Positions 23,607 through 33,198 of a stretch of 58,069 nucleotides of DNA are shown one piece after another. Position numbers and translations under genes: made by a program. Origin of the DNA: Luteitalea sp. (GTDB lineage: Bacteria; Acidobacteriota; Vicinamibacteria; Vicinamibacterales; Vicinamibacteraceae); assembly GCA_009377605.1 (NCBI GenBank), contig WHTT01000020.1, positions 27,394-85,462 on the forward strand, in the 5' to 3' direction. Each line of letters starts with the position of its first letter. The first letter of the stretch is position 1. The notes beneath the pieces are model-generated. The model was not told the origin of the DNA. It searched no databases and saw only the letters and a list, made by a program, of their open reading frames with translations.

Positions 23607-24764
23607 TCACCCTTGCTGTCTCAACGCGTCGACGATCTTGAGCTGTCCGGCACGCCAGGCTGGCAGCGCGCCAGCCACGAGACCCAGCGCGACGATGAGG
23701 ATGATGCCGATGACGATGTCTCGCGTCGGCAGGTAGAACGCAGGCAAAAGACCGCCGGTCGGATCACCCTGGAGAATGATCAGCCAGGCAACACCGAGAC
23801 CGAGCAGGCCAGCGACCACCGCCAGCAGCAAAGACTCCAGCAGCACGAGCCCCAGCACATGTCTGTCAGTGAAGCCGAGCGTCTTCAGCACCGCGAGCTC
23901 ATTGGTGCGCTCCCGGATCGATTGCGCCATGGTGTTCCCGGAGACCAGCAGGATCGTGAAGAGCACTGTCACGAGGATGGCAATCATGATGGCGCCGATG
24001 TCGCCGATCTGGTTTGCGAACGCCTGTACGAACGCCTTCTCGGTTGACGTCTTCGTTTCCGCAGCGGAGTTGGCGAACTGCGCGTCGATCCGATCGGCCA
24101 GATTCGCGGCACCGCTTGGATCGGCCACGCGAATGGTGTACCAGCCGACGATGTCACGAGCCTCTTCATCACGTGTCTCGTTCAGGTAGTCATAGTGAAA
24201 GAACATCTGTGTGATGTCGGTGCCCTGTTTCCCTGAGTCGTAGATGCCGTCGATCGTGAACTCCCAGGCCGAGCCATCCGGTTTTCGCCAAATCGGCGCC
24301 TGCAAGGGAATACGATCCCCGATCTTCCAGCCGAAGCGCTCGACCAGGGCCCGGCCAACGATCGCACCGGTGCGATCCGCGAGCCACGTCTTCTTCTGAT
24401 CCTCTGGAAGCACGTACTCCGGGTACATCTCGAGAAACGACTCGGGCTCGACCGCCATGTTCGCGAAGAAGTTCCGTTCATCCTGATAGATGCCGCCAAA
24501 CCAGGAGGCGTGTGTCACGGCGGTCACGCCTGACGTCGCGGCGATGCGCGCCCCGTACGCGATTGGCAGCGGCTGGATGAACGAGACCTTGTGGATCATG
24601 ACCAGGCGATCTGCGCCGGCCAGCTCGATGCCGAGCGAAAATCCGCCTCGAATGGCCATCAACGCTCCGAAGAGCACGAACGCGACCAGAATGGAGAGCG
24701 CCGTGAAGATTGTGCGGACCTTACGGCGCATGAGATTGCGCCAGACGAGCGGCAGGAACTTCAT
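23607..24764 (-). CDS. ABC transporter permease, FtsX/MacB type (first)
   Basis: This is a 385-residue protein with the same layout as its neighbour: N-terminal helix (FTALSILVAFVLFGALMAIRGG), periplasmic domain, then three helices with RERTNELAVLKTLGFTDRHV and LPAWRAGQLKIVDALRQ. The ATG overlaps the ATPase stop (ATGA). Two different permeases with a separate ATPase resemble LolCDE-type heteromers more than the single-chain MacB. With the adaptor at 25453, the set is probably a tripartite exporter; the outer-membrane partner is not in this operon. Confidence 0.9.
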   Translation of the reverse strand: MKFLPLVWRNLMRRKVRTIFTALSILVAFVLFGALMAIRGGFSLGIELAGADRLVMIHKVSFIQPLPIAYGARIAATSGVTAVTHASWFGGIYQDERNFFANMAVEPESFLEMYPEYVLPEDQKKTWLADRTGAIVGRALVERFGWKIGDRIPLQAPIWRKPDGSAWEFTIDGIYDSGKQGTDITQMFFHYDYLNETRDEEARDIVGWYTIRVADPSGAANLADRIDAQFANSAAETKTSTEKAFVQAFANQIGDIGAIMIAILVTVLFTILLVSGNTMAQSIRERTNELAVLKTLGFTDRHVLGLVLLESLLLAVVAGLLGLGVAWLIILQGDPTGGLLPAFYLPTRDIVIGIILIVALGLVAGALPAWRAGQLKIVDALRQQG

Positions 24765-25456
24765 GCGGCCACCTCCGCGTTCAGCCGGCCCTTTTCGAGA
24801 TGCACGACGCGGCGCGCGCAGGCGGCTGCGTGCGGGTCGTGCGTCACCATCAAAATCGTCTTGCCATGCTCCTGGTTGAGCACGCGCAAGAGCTCCAGAA
24901 TCTCATCCCCAGACTTGCGATCGAGATCACCGGTCGGCTCGTCGCACAGCAGCAGCGTCGGATCATGGACGATGGCTCGCGCGATGCCGACCCGCTGTTC
25001 CTGGCCGCCGGAAAGCTGCCGCGGGTAATGCTTCGCGCGCTCCCCGAGACCGACGACCGACAAGGCCACCTGGGCGCGCCGCCTCCGCTCCGCGCGCGAG
25101 AGGCTGGTGAGCAGCAATGGCAGCTCGACGTTCCGTTCAGCCGTGAGCACCGGCAGGAGATTGTAGAGCTGAAAGACGAAGCCGACGTTCTCCGACCGCC
25201 AGCGCGACAGCCGTCCACCAGACATCTGATCGATCCGCTCACCAGCCACGTCGATGCTGCCCTCGCTCGGCCGATCGAGCCCGCCCAAGAGGTTGAGCAA
25301 CGTGGTCTTGCCAGAGCCGGACGGCCCCATGAGCGCAAGGAAGTCTCCGCTCTCGACGTCGAGGTTGACCCCCTGCAAGACGTCGATCCGCTCGCTCCCA
25401 CGGTGGTAGACCTTGTGTACGTCCTGAACCTTGACGAGAACGCTGTCCGTACTCAT
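24761..25456 (-). CDS. ABC transporter ATP-binding protein, MacB/LolD type
   Basis: This is a 231-residue protein. Walker A is GPSGSGKTT, the signature is QLSGGQEQRVGIARA, Walker B is LLLCDEPTGDLD, and the H-loop is MVTHDPHAA. The length is typical of LolD-type ATPases. It overlaps the adaptor gene by 4 bp upstream and the first permease by 4 bp downstream. GAGGAGG lies 10 bases before the ATG. Confidence 0.95.
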   Translation of the reverse strand: MSTDSVLVKVQDVHKVYHRGSERIDVLQGVNLDVESGDFLALMGPSGSGKTTLLNLLGGLDRPSEGSIDVAGERIDQMSGGRLSRWRSENVGFVFQLYNLLPVLTAERNVELPLLLTSLSRAERRRRAQVALSVVGLGERAKHYPRQLSGGQEQRVGIARAIVHDPTLLLCDEPTGDLDRKSGDEILELLRVLNQEHGKTILMVTHDPHAAACARRVVHLEKGRLNAEVAA

Positions 25457-26700
25457 GACCGAGAAACCTCCTCAACCGTGGTACCGTCCGCGAGATCGGC
25501 CGGCCCTTCAACCACGACTCGCTCGCCGCCAGTCAGACCTGACAGCACTTCGAGCTGATCACCGTCCGCGGCACCGACACGCACGGCGCGACGCTCGGCA
25601 CGGCCATCACGCACGACGAACACGATGTTGCTGCCGTCGACGGACCGGACGGCCCCCTTCGGCACGAGGACGCGTGGCTGGGCCTCGGTCGTCTGCGACC
25701 CAGTGCCATCTTGGGGGGCATCCTGCAGGAAGGCCACCTTCACGCCCATGTCGGGCAGAATCCTCGGATCGAGCTGCTCGAACCGAATCCGTACCAGCAC
25801 CGTGGCCTTCTGGCGGTCGGCGGCCGGAACGGTCGTGATCACGCGTCCCGGGATCTCCCAATCAGGGTACGCATCGAGCACAGCCGACACGCGTTGATTG
25901 GGCGACACGCGCTGGATGTACGCCTCGTTGACATCCACCTCGATCTCGAGCGACGACATGTCCACGATGGTGCAGATACCCGTCCGCGTGAAACTGCCGC
26001 CCTGCGCCCCCGGCGAGATCATCTCGCCCGGTTGTGCATCCTTCGTGATCGCGACTCCGCTGTAGGGTGCCGTGATCACAGTGTCGGCGAGCTCCGTGCG
26101 GCGCACGATCACCTGCCGCTGAGCGACGGCCACCTCTTGCTGGCCCGCCGCGATGCGGGCGCCAAGCGCGTCCACTTCCGCTTGCGCTGTGTCGAGATCC
26201 GCCTGCGGCACGATGCCCTCGTTCGTGAGCCGATCTTGCCGGCCGAGTTGACGCTCCGCCTCTCGAAGACGCACTTCGTTCTCGGCGAGCAGCTTCTCTG
26301 CAGAGGTGAGCTGCGCCTCGGCGAGCGCCAGCGCGGCGCGAAACATGGAGTCATCGAGGCGCGCCAGCACTTGGCCGGCGCGCACTCGCATCCCCTCGTC
26401 GACCAGCACGTCCACCAGCCTACCGGTGATCTTGGCCGAGACCGTGGCGCGGCGCCGCGCCGTCACATAGCCGGAGGCATTCAGGACGGTTTGGCCGCCG
26501 CCGGCGCCGCCGCTGCTCTGCGCGACAGCGTTTGCAGTGCGTACGGTGGCAGCCTGCGTGCGCGTCACCCACCACCAACCACCACCCGCAAGGACGAGCA
26601 CCAGCACGAGAGCCGTCCCCCAGGCGCGCCATGTCGAGCCACCACGCTTGGAGCTCCGGTCCAGGCGCAGCGATGCGAGATCTGTTTTCAGGTCCGTCAT
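25453..26700 (-). CDS. MacA/HlyD-type periplasmic adaptor protein
   Basis: This is a 415-residue protein with an N-terminal membrane anchor (ALVLVLVLAGGGWWWV, about 32-50). A biotinyl-lipoyl half motif, VLVDEGMRVRAGQVLARLD, is followed by a coiled-coil hairpin (about 110-190, EAQLTSAEKLLAENEVRLREAERQL) and beta-barrel domains. It links an inner-membrane ABC transporter to an outer-membrane channel. It is the first gene of the exporter operon. No SD is visible at the ATG at 26700. Repeat E1 lies 22 bp upstream. Confidence 0.92.
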   Translation of the reverse strand: MTDLKTDLASLRLDRSSKRGGSTWRAWGTALVLVLVLAGGGWWWVTRTQAATVRTANAVAQSSGGAGGGQTVLNASGYVTARRRATVSAKITGRLVDVLVDEGMRVRAGQVLARLDDSMFRAALALAEAQLTSAEKLLAENEVRLREAERQLGRQDRLTNEGIVPQADLDTAQAEVDALGARIAAGQQEVAVAQRQVIVRRTELADTVITAPYSGVAITKDAQPGEMISPGAQGGSFTRTGICTIVDMSSLEIEVDVNEAYIQRVSPNQRVSAVLDAYPDWEIPGRVITTVPAADRQKATVLVRIRFEQLDPRILPDMGVKVAFLQDAPQDGTGSQTTEAQPRVLVPKGAVRSVDGSNIVFVVRDGRAERRAVRVGAADGDQLEVLSGLTGGERVVVEGPADLADGTTVEEVSRS

Positions 26701-26721
26701 GGGGATGGATAATCGCGGGCT

Positions 26722-26763
26722 GTTCTAGCGGACCGCGGCCTCTGGCCGCGCTCCCCGACGCTC
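26722..26763. repeat. family E repeat (copy E1)
   Basis: A 42-bp element beginning GTTCTAGCGG and ending CCCCGACGCTC, with an inner CCGCGGCC...GGCCGCG hairpin. It matches 37441-37482 at 35 of 42 positions. Confidence 0.7.
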
Positions 26764-26812
26764 ACTTGGTGCCCCAAGAGTTCCAGATTACCTCAATTCA
26801 CTCGCCACCTCG

Positions 26813-26876
26813 GGTAGGAACGCCCCGCCGAGGCGGCCGCTCATGATCACGGCGCGTGCGGCGAACGCGCCCTACC
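26813..26876. repeat. family D repeat (copy D2)
   Basis: GGTAGG at the left end and CCTACC at the right end frame two GC-rich dyads: CGCCCCGCCGAGGCGGCC, and GGCGCGT/ACGCGCC (26851-26857 and 26865-26871). The halves are arranged outward compared with D1. Confidence 0.65.
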
Positions 26877-27147
26877 TATACGTCGAATGAGAAGGCGCGA
26901 GATCGACGCGGTGATGACATCCGCCCTCATGAATCGCGAGCGGCTCTCGCCGATGTTCAGAGAGAGGTTACGCTGTCAACGGTTCCGCGGTTCCCCGTTT
27001 CGGTGGCTGGTGGCCATAGCCCGGTAAACGACATCTGAACCGGGGTAAGGGCGGGTACCGGGTAGGGGGTCTCGACGCAGATGTTACAGGATAGTCTTAT
27101 ATAAGTGAATACTGATAGTAGTCGTGGCCCCGCTGTCGTGCACGAAC

Positions 27148-30100
27148 CTACGGTGAGGAGGTCACCCGTCGGCCCAGCAGCGTATAGAACGCAGGCAGAA
27201 CGAGCAAGGTGAAGAGCGTCGACGTGACGAGCCCGCCGACCATCACGACCGCGAGGGGTCGCTCGATCTCCGTTCCCTCGAAGCGCAGCACGAGAATCGG
27301 TAGCAGGCCAAGGATGGCGGTGCCCGCGGTCATCAGCTTTGGGCGCACGCGGCCGAGACTGGCTTCGCGGACGGCGTCCACAAAGGGGACGCCGTCCGCC
27401 ATGAGGCCGTGCGTCTGCGTCGCCAGCACGAGGCCGTTCTGAACCGCGATACCAAAGAGGCCGATGAGGCCAACGAGGGAGGAAACGTTCCACGTGCCTC
27501 CGCTCAGATAGAGCGCCACAATGGCGCCAACGAACGCGTTGGGCAGCGTTGCGAGAATCAGCAACGTCTCGCGAAACGAGCCCAACGCCAGGTAGAGCAA
27601 CACGACAACCGCCAGGATGCCGACGGCGGTTGCCACCGCCAGCGAGCGCGCCGCCCGTTGCTGGCTCTCGACCCGTCCTCCAACATCGATGAAGTAGCCT
27701 GCCGGGAGCTCGAGCCTTTCGGCGAGGAGGTCTCCGATCTCAGCCGCGGTCGTTCCGAGATCGCGCCCGGTCACGCTCGCATCAATGGCGATACGTCGCG
27801 CCCCTGCTTCTCGTCGAATCGCCCCAGGCCCGAAGACCTCTTCAATCTTCGCGACCGTGTTGAGAGGAATCGGCACACCCGCGTGGGTGTTCAGGAGCAG
27901 CCGACCGATCCTGTTTGCGTCGTTTCGCCAGACGTCCTGCAGCCGAACCAACAGGTCGAAGCGACGTTGTCCTACCCAGACTTCGGACGCTTCTTCTCCG
28001 ACGAGCCCGACCCGCACGGCGCGAACGATATCTCCAGGCGCCAGTCCCACCCGCGCCGCCGCCTGCCGGTCGACGCGGATGCGAAGTTGCGGCAGCTCGG
28101 TCAGGGACTCCACGCGGAGATCCGCGATCCCACGCACCCCCTCGATCGCGCGATGCGCGTCTGCAGCAAGGCTGCGCAGCCTGGCGAGATCCGGGCCAAA
28201 GATCCGGACCGACAGATCCGCGGGCGTCCCGCCGAGCCCCTCATCGATGCGCATACCGAGCGGCGTCGTGAACAGGACGGAGACACCAGGAAATGCCGAG
28301 ACCGCCTCGCGCATGGCCGTCTCGAGCTCGTCCAGCGTGCGCGAGCGATCCGGCGCGAGCGCGACCAGGACATCCGACAGCGTGTGCGGCATCGGGTCCT
28401 CGGTGCGCTCCGCCCGTCCCGTCCGCCGAACGACATCCTCTACCTCGGGAAACGCGCGGAGCGCATCCTCGACGCGATGATTGAGTCGGTCGACTTGCTC
28501 GAGTGACGCCTCCGGTGGAAGGACGGTTTGGAGGAGGAAGGCGCCTTCGTCGAGCGCGGGCATGAAATCGGTGCCAATGCGCCCGCTCAACACGACGAGC
28601 GGTAACGCGACGACTGTCGATACGATGGCAACGGCGCCGGACCGGCGCAGGCAGAGGTCGAGCAGCGGTCGGTAGGCCCGTTTGATCCGCCGAATGATCC
28701 ATGTCTCCTCGCCAGCGCTCGACCCCGCTTGGGGCGAGCGGCGCAGCAGCCAACCAGCCGCCACGGGCGTGACCGTCAGTGCCAGACCGAGAGAGGCCAC
28801 CAGCGTGGCGATCACCGCCGCTGCCAGCGGGCGATACATTCGGCCCTCGATCCCCGTCATCCCGAACAGCGGCACGAACACCGCCACGACCGTCATCGTC
28901 GCAAACGCAATCGGCCGGCCAACTTCGATAGCCGCGCCGCGCGCACGCTCCCACGACGACGCTTCGCTTGGCTCGCCCAGCCTGTGCAGCACGTTCTCGA
29001 CCACGATGATCGACGCGTCGACGAGCAAGCCGACGGCAATGGCCAACCCGCCAAGGGTCATCGTGTTCAGGCCGATGTCGAAGCGGTCGAGCAGCAGGCC
29101 AGCAAGGGCGATCGAGCACGGAATCGTGAGCGTCACGATGAGCGCCGCGCGCACGTTGCCAAGAAAGGCCAGCAGCACCAGAACGACGAAGATGGCGCCG
29201 AGGAGCACCGCGCGACTCACACCTCCGAGCGCCGAGTCGACCAGTTGTGACTGGTCGTACACGACACGAAGGTGGACGCCTTCCGGCAGGCTGGCGCTGA
29301 TCTCAGTGATGGCGCGACGGATGCCCGTCGCAACCTCCACCGTGTCTGCGCCGAACTGCTTGGCCACGCGGCAGCTCACGACCTCGCCACGGAGCCGGTG
29401 CGCCAAACCGCGCCGCGTTGCCGGCGCTTCGCGCACATCCGCGACGTCCGACAGCAGGACCGGTACGCCGCCACGTACAGCCACGACCGTGCTCTGGAGA
29501 TCGACAGCTCCTTCGGCGCGTCCGACCGCACGGATCGTCCATTCCAGATCTCCCTGGGTCACGAATCCGCCGGAGGCGTTCAGGTTGCTCTCGTCGACCG
29601 CGTGGAGCAGCTCCTCGAGCGTCACCCCGCGCGCGACCATCCGCTCGGGATCGATCTGGACCTGAAACTGCCGAAGATACCCACCAAGCCGCTCCACGGT
29701 CGAGACACCAGGCACGGCGAGCAGGCGGTTCCTCACCTCGAACTCTGCCAGGTCACGCAGCGTCATCAGATCCGCGGCGCCCTCCTCTGCTTCGAGTGTG
29801 AACTCGAAGATCTCGTTCAAACGTCCCGTCAGGCTCGAGAGCAGCGGCGCATCGGTGCCTGGTGGGAGCTCCCCACTGAGCTGTGAGAGCCGCTCCGCGA
29901 CGAACTGACGAGAGAGGTAGTAGTCGGCCTCGGGCTGAAACTCGATGGTGACTCGTGCGACACCGAGCTGCGAGACCGATCGAACACGTCGGACGTTGGG
30001 CAGCCCGGCGAGCGCAACTTCTATCGGAATGGAGACGCCCGTCTCCAACTCCTCCGCCCCCATGGCTGGATTCTGGACGATGACGTTGAAGACGGGGGTC

Positions 30101-30228
30101 GCAAGGTCGGGGAACACGTCGCGGCGGAGCCCTTGGAACGACAGCGCGCCGACGAGCGTGCCGGCTGACGCCAAGAGGAGCACCAGCGCGGGCCGCGCGT
30201 AAGACCAGCGAACGATGGCAGCAATCAT
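27148..30228 (-). CDS. heavy-metal efflux RND permease, CusA-like
   Basis: This is a 1026-residue HME-RND pump with 12 helices and two large periplasmic loops. The TM4 region reads GGLAIAVGLLVDASIIVVEN, which follows the CusA form (AIAVG, single Asp) more than the CzcA form (DFG..D). That favours monovalent copper/silver export, in line with the CsoR and copper ATPase nearby. It is the last gene of the set behind 33693, 10 bp after the adaptor gene. It works as a trimer with the adaptor and outer-membrane channel. Confidence 0.92.
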   Translation of the reverse strand: MIAAIVRWSYARPALVLLLASAGTLVGALSFQGLRRDVFPDLATPVFNVIVQNPAMGAEELETGVSIPIEVALAGLPNVRRVRSVSQLGVARVTIEFQPEADYYLSRQFVAERLSQLSGELPPGTDAPLLSSLTGRLNEIFEFTLEAEEGAADLMTLRDLAEFEVRNRLLAVPGVSTVERLGGYLRQFQVQIDPERMVARGVTLEELLHAVDESNLNASGGFVTQGDLEWTIRAVGRAEGAVDLQSTVVAVRGGVPVLLSDVADVREAPATRRGLAHRLRGEVVSCRVAKQFGADTVEVATGIRRAITEISASLPEGVHLRVVYDQSQLVDSALGGVSRAVLLGAIFVVLVLLAFLGNVRAALIVTLTIPCSIALAGLLLDRFDIGLNTMTLGGLAIAVGLLVDASIIVVENVLHRLGEPSEASSWERARGAAIEVGRPIAFATMTVVAVFVPLFGMTGIEGRMYRPLAAAVIATLVASLGLALTVTPVAAGWLLRRSPQAGSSAGEETWIIRRIKRAYRPLLDLCLRRSGAVAIVSTVVALPLVVLSGRIGTDFMPALDEGAFLLQTVLPPEASLEQVDRLNHRVEDALRAFPEVEDVVRRTGRAERTEDPMPHTLSDVLVALAPDRSRTLDELETAMREAVSAFPGVSVLFTTPLGMRIDEGLGGTPADLSVRIFGPDLARLRSLAADAHRAIEGVRGIADLRVESLTELPQLRIRVDRQAAARVGLAPGDIVRAVRVGLVGEEASEVWVGQRRFDLLVRLQDVWRNDANRIGRLLLNTHAGVPIPLNTVAKIEEVFGPGAIRREAGARRIAIDASVTGRDLGTTAAEIGDLLAERLELPAGYFIDVGGRVESQQRAARSLAVATAVGILAVVVLLYLALGSFRETLLILATLPNAFVGAIVALYLSGGTWNVSSLVGLIGLFGIAVQNGLVLATQTHGLMADGVPFVDAVREASLGRVRPKLMTAGTAILGLLPILVLRFEGTEIERPLAVVMVGGLVTSTLFTLLVLPAFYTLLGRRVTSSP

Positions 30229-30238
30229 GTTGGTCTCT

Positions 30239-31441
30239 TCAGTGGTTGTGCGGATCAGCGGTGCCGCTCATCTTCTCTGCCTCAGCCTTGAGGACGAACG
30301 CGCCCTGCACCACCACGCGCTCATCCGGACGTAAGCCACTGAGGATCTCGACCTCGCCGGAGAGATCTCGTCCCCGTCCAACCTTGCGTATCTCGAACGC
30401 GCCATCGTCACGCGGCACGAAGCACACCCATGCGTCACCGAGTCGTTGTACGGCGGCAGTGGGGACGCTCGAGATCGTCAGCGTGCCAGCATCGAGCTGC
30501 AGCTCCGCCGATCCGGACATGCCTGGCCGCAGAGACTCGCCTGCATTCTCGAGGACGACGCGGATTGGAATCGTCCCAGAGCTCGCGTCGACCTCGCGAC
30601 CGATGAACGTCACGCGGCCTTCGAAGCCGCGGCCGGGCAGCGCGGGGAACCGAACACGTGCGGGCGCACGAACATCGACGCGGAGGGCATCGCGCTCGAA
30701 CACGTGAACCGTCAACCACAGCGTGGCGAGGTCGGCGATTGTGAAGGCAGGCGATGTCACATCCGCGATCTGGCCGAGCAGCACGCTGCGCGAGAGCACG
30801 ACGCCGCTGACTGGCGATCGCAGCGTGAAATGCGAGGTATCGTGACGTTCCTCGTTAGTTGGCACGCCGAGTGCGCTCAGCGTCGCGCGAGAGGCGCGTA
30901 CCTCGGCGTCTGCTGCGGCAGCTTCCGCGTCGGCTTGTTGAACGTCACGGGCCGGCACGATGCGCTGAGCCGCAAGGCCGCGCTTGCGCTCTCGATTCTG
31001 CCGCGCCAGGGTGAGCCGCGCCATCGCCGACAGGTATGCCGCCCGCGCTCGGCCGAGCTCCGAGCTTTGGATGACCGCGAGGCCCGCCCCGGTGCGCACA
31101 CGGTCGCCCGGTGTCGCGAGCAGCTTGACCACCCGGCCCGACAAGGGGGCGTGCAACTCCGCATACGCCTCCTGATTCGCCTGCAGCTCGCCGAGCGCAT
31201 CCACCTGTTGCCGCCCCGACCGCGATTCGACTGCCGTCGTAGTCAGACGTAAGTCGCGCAGCGCATCGGCTCTCAATCGCAGGACAGGCTCCTCGCCCAC
31301 GTCTTCTGTGTGCGCCCTCTCGTCTTCTGGCGCTGATCGCTCGGACTCTGTTCCTTGCTCGTTCATCCTCGAGGGGCTACCACACGCCGAGGCGATCACC
31401 AGGGCAACGAGGATCGTCGAGAGTCTGGCAAAGCGACTCAT
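30239..31441 (-). CDS. heavy-metal efflux membrane fusion lipoprotein, CusB-like
   Basis: This is a 400-residue protein. The start at 31441 overlaps the stop of the channel gene (ATGA). Lipobox VIASAC puts the lipid anchor at about residue 20. Lipoyl half motifs (LHAPLSGRVVKLLATPGDRV and SPVSGVVLSRSV) flank a short helical hairpin, and a beta-barrel and membrane-proximal domain follow. The C-terminus ends in DPHNH, possibly metal-binding. It couples the RND pump to the outer-membrane channel. Confidence 0.9.
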   Translation of the reverse strand: MSRFARLSTILVALVIASACGSPSRMNEQGTESERSAPEDERAHTEDVGEEPVLRLRADALRDLRLTTTAVESRSGRQQVDALGELQANQEAYAELHAPLSGRVVKLLATPGDRVRTGAGLAVIQSSELGRARAAYLSAMARLTLARQNRERKRGLAAQRIVPARDVQQADAEAAAADAEVRASRATLSALGVPTNEERHDTSHFTLRSPVSGVVLSRSVLLGQIADVTSPAFTIADLATLWLTVHVFERDALRVDVRAPARVRFPALPGRGFEGRVTFIGREVDASSGTIPIRVVLENAGESLRPGMSGSAELQLDAGTLTISSVPTAAVQRLGDAWVCFVPRDDGAFEIRKVGRGRDLSGEVEILSGLRPDERVVVQGAFVLKAEAEKMSGTADPHNH

Positions 31442-32793
31442 CGCAACACTCCTGACGCGAAGTCCACGTCCAGCGCGGACCGAGCGACGCCGAAGAGGCG
31501 GTCGACGTGCTCGAGGCGAGTCTCCAGGAGCTCGCGGCGGAGCACCAACCACTCGGGTAGGCTCAGTTCTCCAGCTTCGTAGCTGCGCTGCGCGAGCGTC
31601 TCGTTTTCCTCGAGGCCTGGCAACGCATCACGCTCCAGGCTCTCCAGGCCGCGACGCTCCTCGCGGTAGCGTTCGAGTGCCGCCTGCAATCGGACCTCGG
31701 CCTCGCGGCGCAACGCGTCCCGTTCGAGGGAAAGCCGCGTGAGCCGTGCGGCTGCCGCGGCGCTCAGCTCCTGGCCCTTCTGAAACGTCGGAAGCGTGAT
31801 GGTGAGACCGCCCAGGAGAATGTGACTCGCCTCCTCGTTGGCGTAGCTCGCGGAGAGGCCGACATCTGGCTTGGCTTGGGCGCGTGCGAGTGCTTGGTCG
31901 GCTCTCGCTTCACGGATCTGGGCGTCGAGGGCTCGAAATGCCGGAAGATCATCCACTCTGTCCATTAGCTCGCTCGTCCGTCGTTGCGCGACGGGTGAGG
32001 AGGGGTCCGCGATGCGCCGAGTCAGCTCGTAGGCCTGACCCTCGGGTTGGGCGTCAGTCAGTGAGCCCCTCAAGTGCAGACCGTCGCCGCGGGACAGTCC
32101 GAGCAGGACCCGCAAGTCAGCCAACGGACGTGTCAAGTCGGCTCGGGCGGCAGCCTCCGCGGTCAAGGCTCTGGCCAATTGGGCGCGGGCGACGTTTACA
32201 TCCAGCACCGCGATGTCTCCCGCCTGGTACCGCCGTTCCGCGCTCCGCAGGACCTCATCGGCAACGTGCTTGGCCTCGCCGAGCAGACGAACGCGTTCTC
32301 GAGCGCGGAGGGCATCGTAGAAGGCCAGTGCCGCATCCCGTAAGGCGAAGCGGATTGCTTCCTCCGCGACGGCTGTGCCTTCGTCGATGCCCGCTTGTGC
32401 GCCGGCCACTCGCGCCGCACGCCGGCCGCCGAGCTCAAAGACCTGAGACACGCCGATCTCGACGTCGCTCGAGTGGTCCCCTTCGCTGGTTCGTGGACCC
32501 AATGTGGCCGAGACCTCCGGGTTGCTTCGCAGTCTGGCGCGCGCCCCGACCAGCCGGGCCTCCGCCTCGGCAATGCGTGCGCGCGCGACACGTGCGGTGG
32601 GCGCCTGCTGCCGTGCGCGCTCGAGCACCTCCTGGAACGACAAGCTCCACTGCGCCGGAGGCTTCTCGGCCGAAGTGAGGCGGCGGCTCTCGCCCCGCAC
32701 TGATGTTTCTGGCTGCTGCGCGCTCGCGTCGGTCGCCATCACCGGCAACGCCACCAGCACCACCAGCGCACACGTAATGAATCCTGGTTGCAT
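31438..32793 (-). CDS. TolC-family outer-membrane efflux protein, CusC/CzcC-like
   Basis: This is a 451-residue protein. The ATG at 32793 has GGGAG 5 bases upstream. The signal peptide ends around DASAQQ. Two repeats of long helices with Ala/Arg/Glu heptads (QEVLERARQQAPTARVARAR, AEARLVGARARLRSNPEVSA) are the OEP domains of the TolC fold. It forms the outer-membrane channel of the CusCBA-like pump. The gene lies between the Cys-rich small protein gene and the adaptor gene. Confidence 0.9.
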   Translation of the reverse strand: MQPGFITCALVVLVALPVMATDASAQQPETSVRGESRRLTSAEKPPAQWSLSFQEVLERARQQAPTARVARARIAEAEARLVGARARLRSNPEVSATLGPRTSEGDHSSDVEIGVSQVFELGGRRAARVAGAQAGIDEGTAVAEEAIRFALRDAALAFYDALRARERVRLLGEAKHVADEVLRSAERRYQAGDIAVLDVNVARAQLARALTAEAAARADLTRPLADLRVLLGLSRGDGLHLRGSLTDAQPEGQAYELTRRIADPSSPVAQRRTSELMDRVDDLPAFRALDAQIREARADQALARAQAKPDVGLSASYANEEASHILLGGLTITLPTFQKGQELSAAAAARLTRLSLERDALRREAEVRLQAALERYREERRGLESLERDALPGLEENETLAQRSYEAGELSLPEWLVLRRELLETRLEHVDRLFGVARSALDVDFASGVLR

Positions 32794-32907
32794 GGGCACT
32801 CCCACGGACGAATCGAAATGTGTGGACCCCGACCCGCAGGTGTCGGGTGCACGAATGAAGAAACGCAAGAAGGGGCCGTTCTCGCGGCCAGAGCTTTGTG
32901 GTGAGGT

Positions 32908-33198
32908 CTAGGCTTTGGGGATATGCGGGATTTCCCGAGGATCGACGAGCGGCACGCCCCGACCGAATGGACACAGAGCGACGCGGCTGACCGCGCCGTC
33001 AGCGATCACGGGCGTGAGCTCAGACGCGATGTCCCGCGTCACTGCGCAGCAGAGACAAGCCGCGCAGTCCGGCGCGCAATCGTCTGCGCTAGGGGCGACG
33101 TCCGTGCACACCTCCCGGGCGAACAGTGGCAGGATTGCCGTCTGCGTGAGCGTCGTAACCAACAAGGCGAGTGCAATCGCCCGGAGCATCGTCAGCAC
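32908..33198 (-). CDS. small secreted Cys-rich protein of the copper operon
   Basis: This is a 96-residue protein of no family I can name. It has an N-terminal signal-like helix (LRAIALALLVTTLTQTAILPLFA) and a compact cysteine cluster C-x6-DCAPDCAACLCC, suited to binding soft metals. The GTG at 33198 directly follows the TAA of the reductase gene (TAAGTG); an ATG at 33189 is an alternative. Position between the reductase and the Cus-like channel suggests a copper-binding or copper-sensing accessory protein in the periplasm. Confidence 0.65.
   Translation of the reverse strand: MLTMLRAIALALLVTTLTQTAILPLFAREVCTDVAPSADDCAPDCAACLCCAVTRDIASELTPVIADGAVSRVALCPFGRGVPLVDPREIPHIPKA

Larger units (their letters stand above)
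26701..27147. other. intergenic region with repeats E1 and D2
   Basis: These 447 bp lie between the adaptor start (26700, -) and the RND pump stop (27148, -). They hold repeat E1 (26722-26763), a small CTTGGTGCCCCAAG hairpin (26764-26777), repeat D2 (26813-26876) and an AT-rich stretch near 27093-27120. The promoter of the exporter operon should be here, but I cannot place it. I see no gene. Confidence 0.6.
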
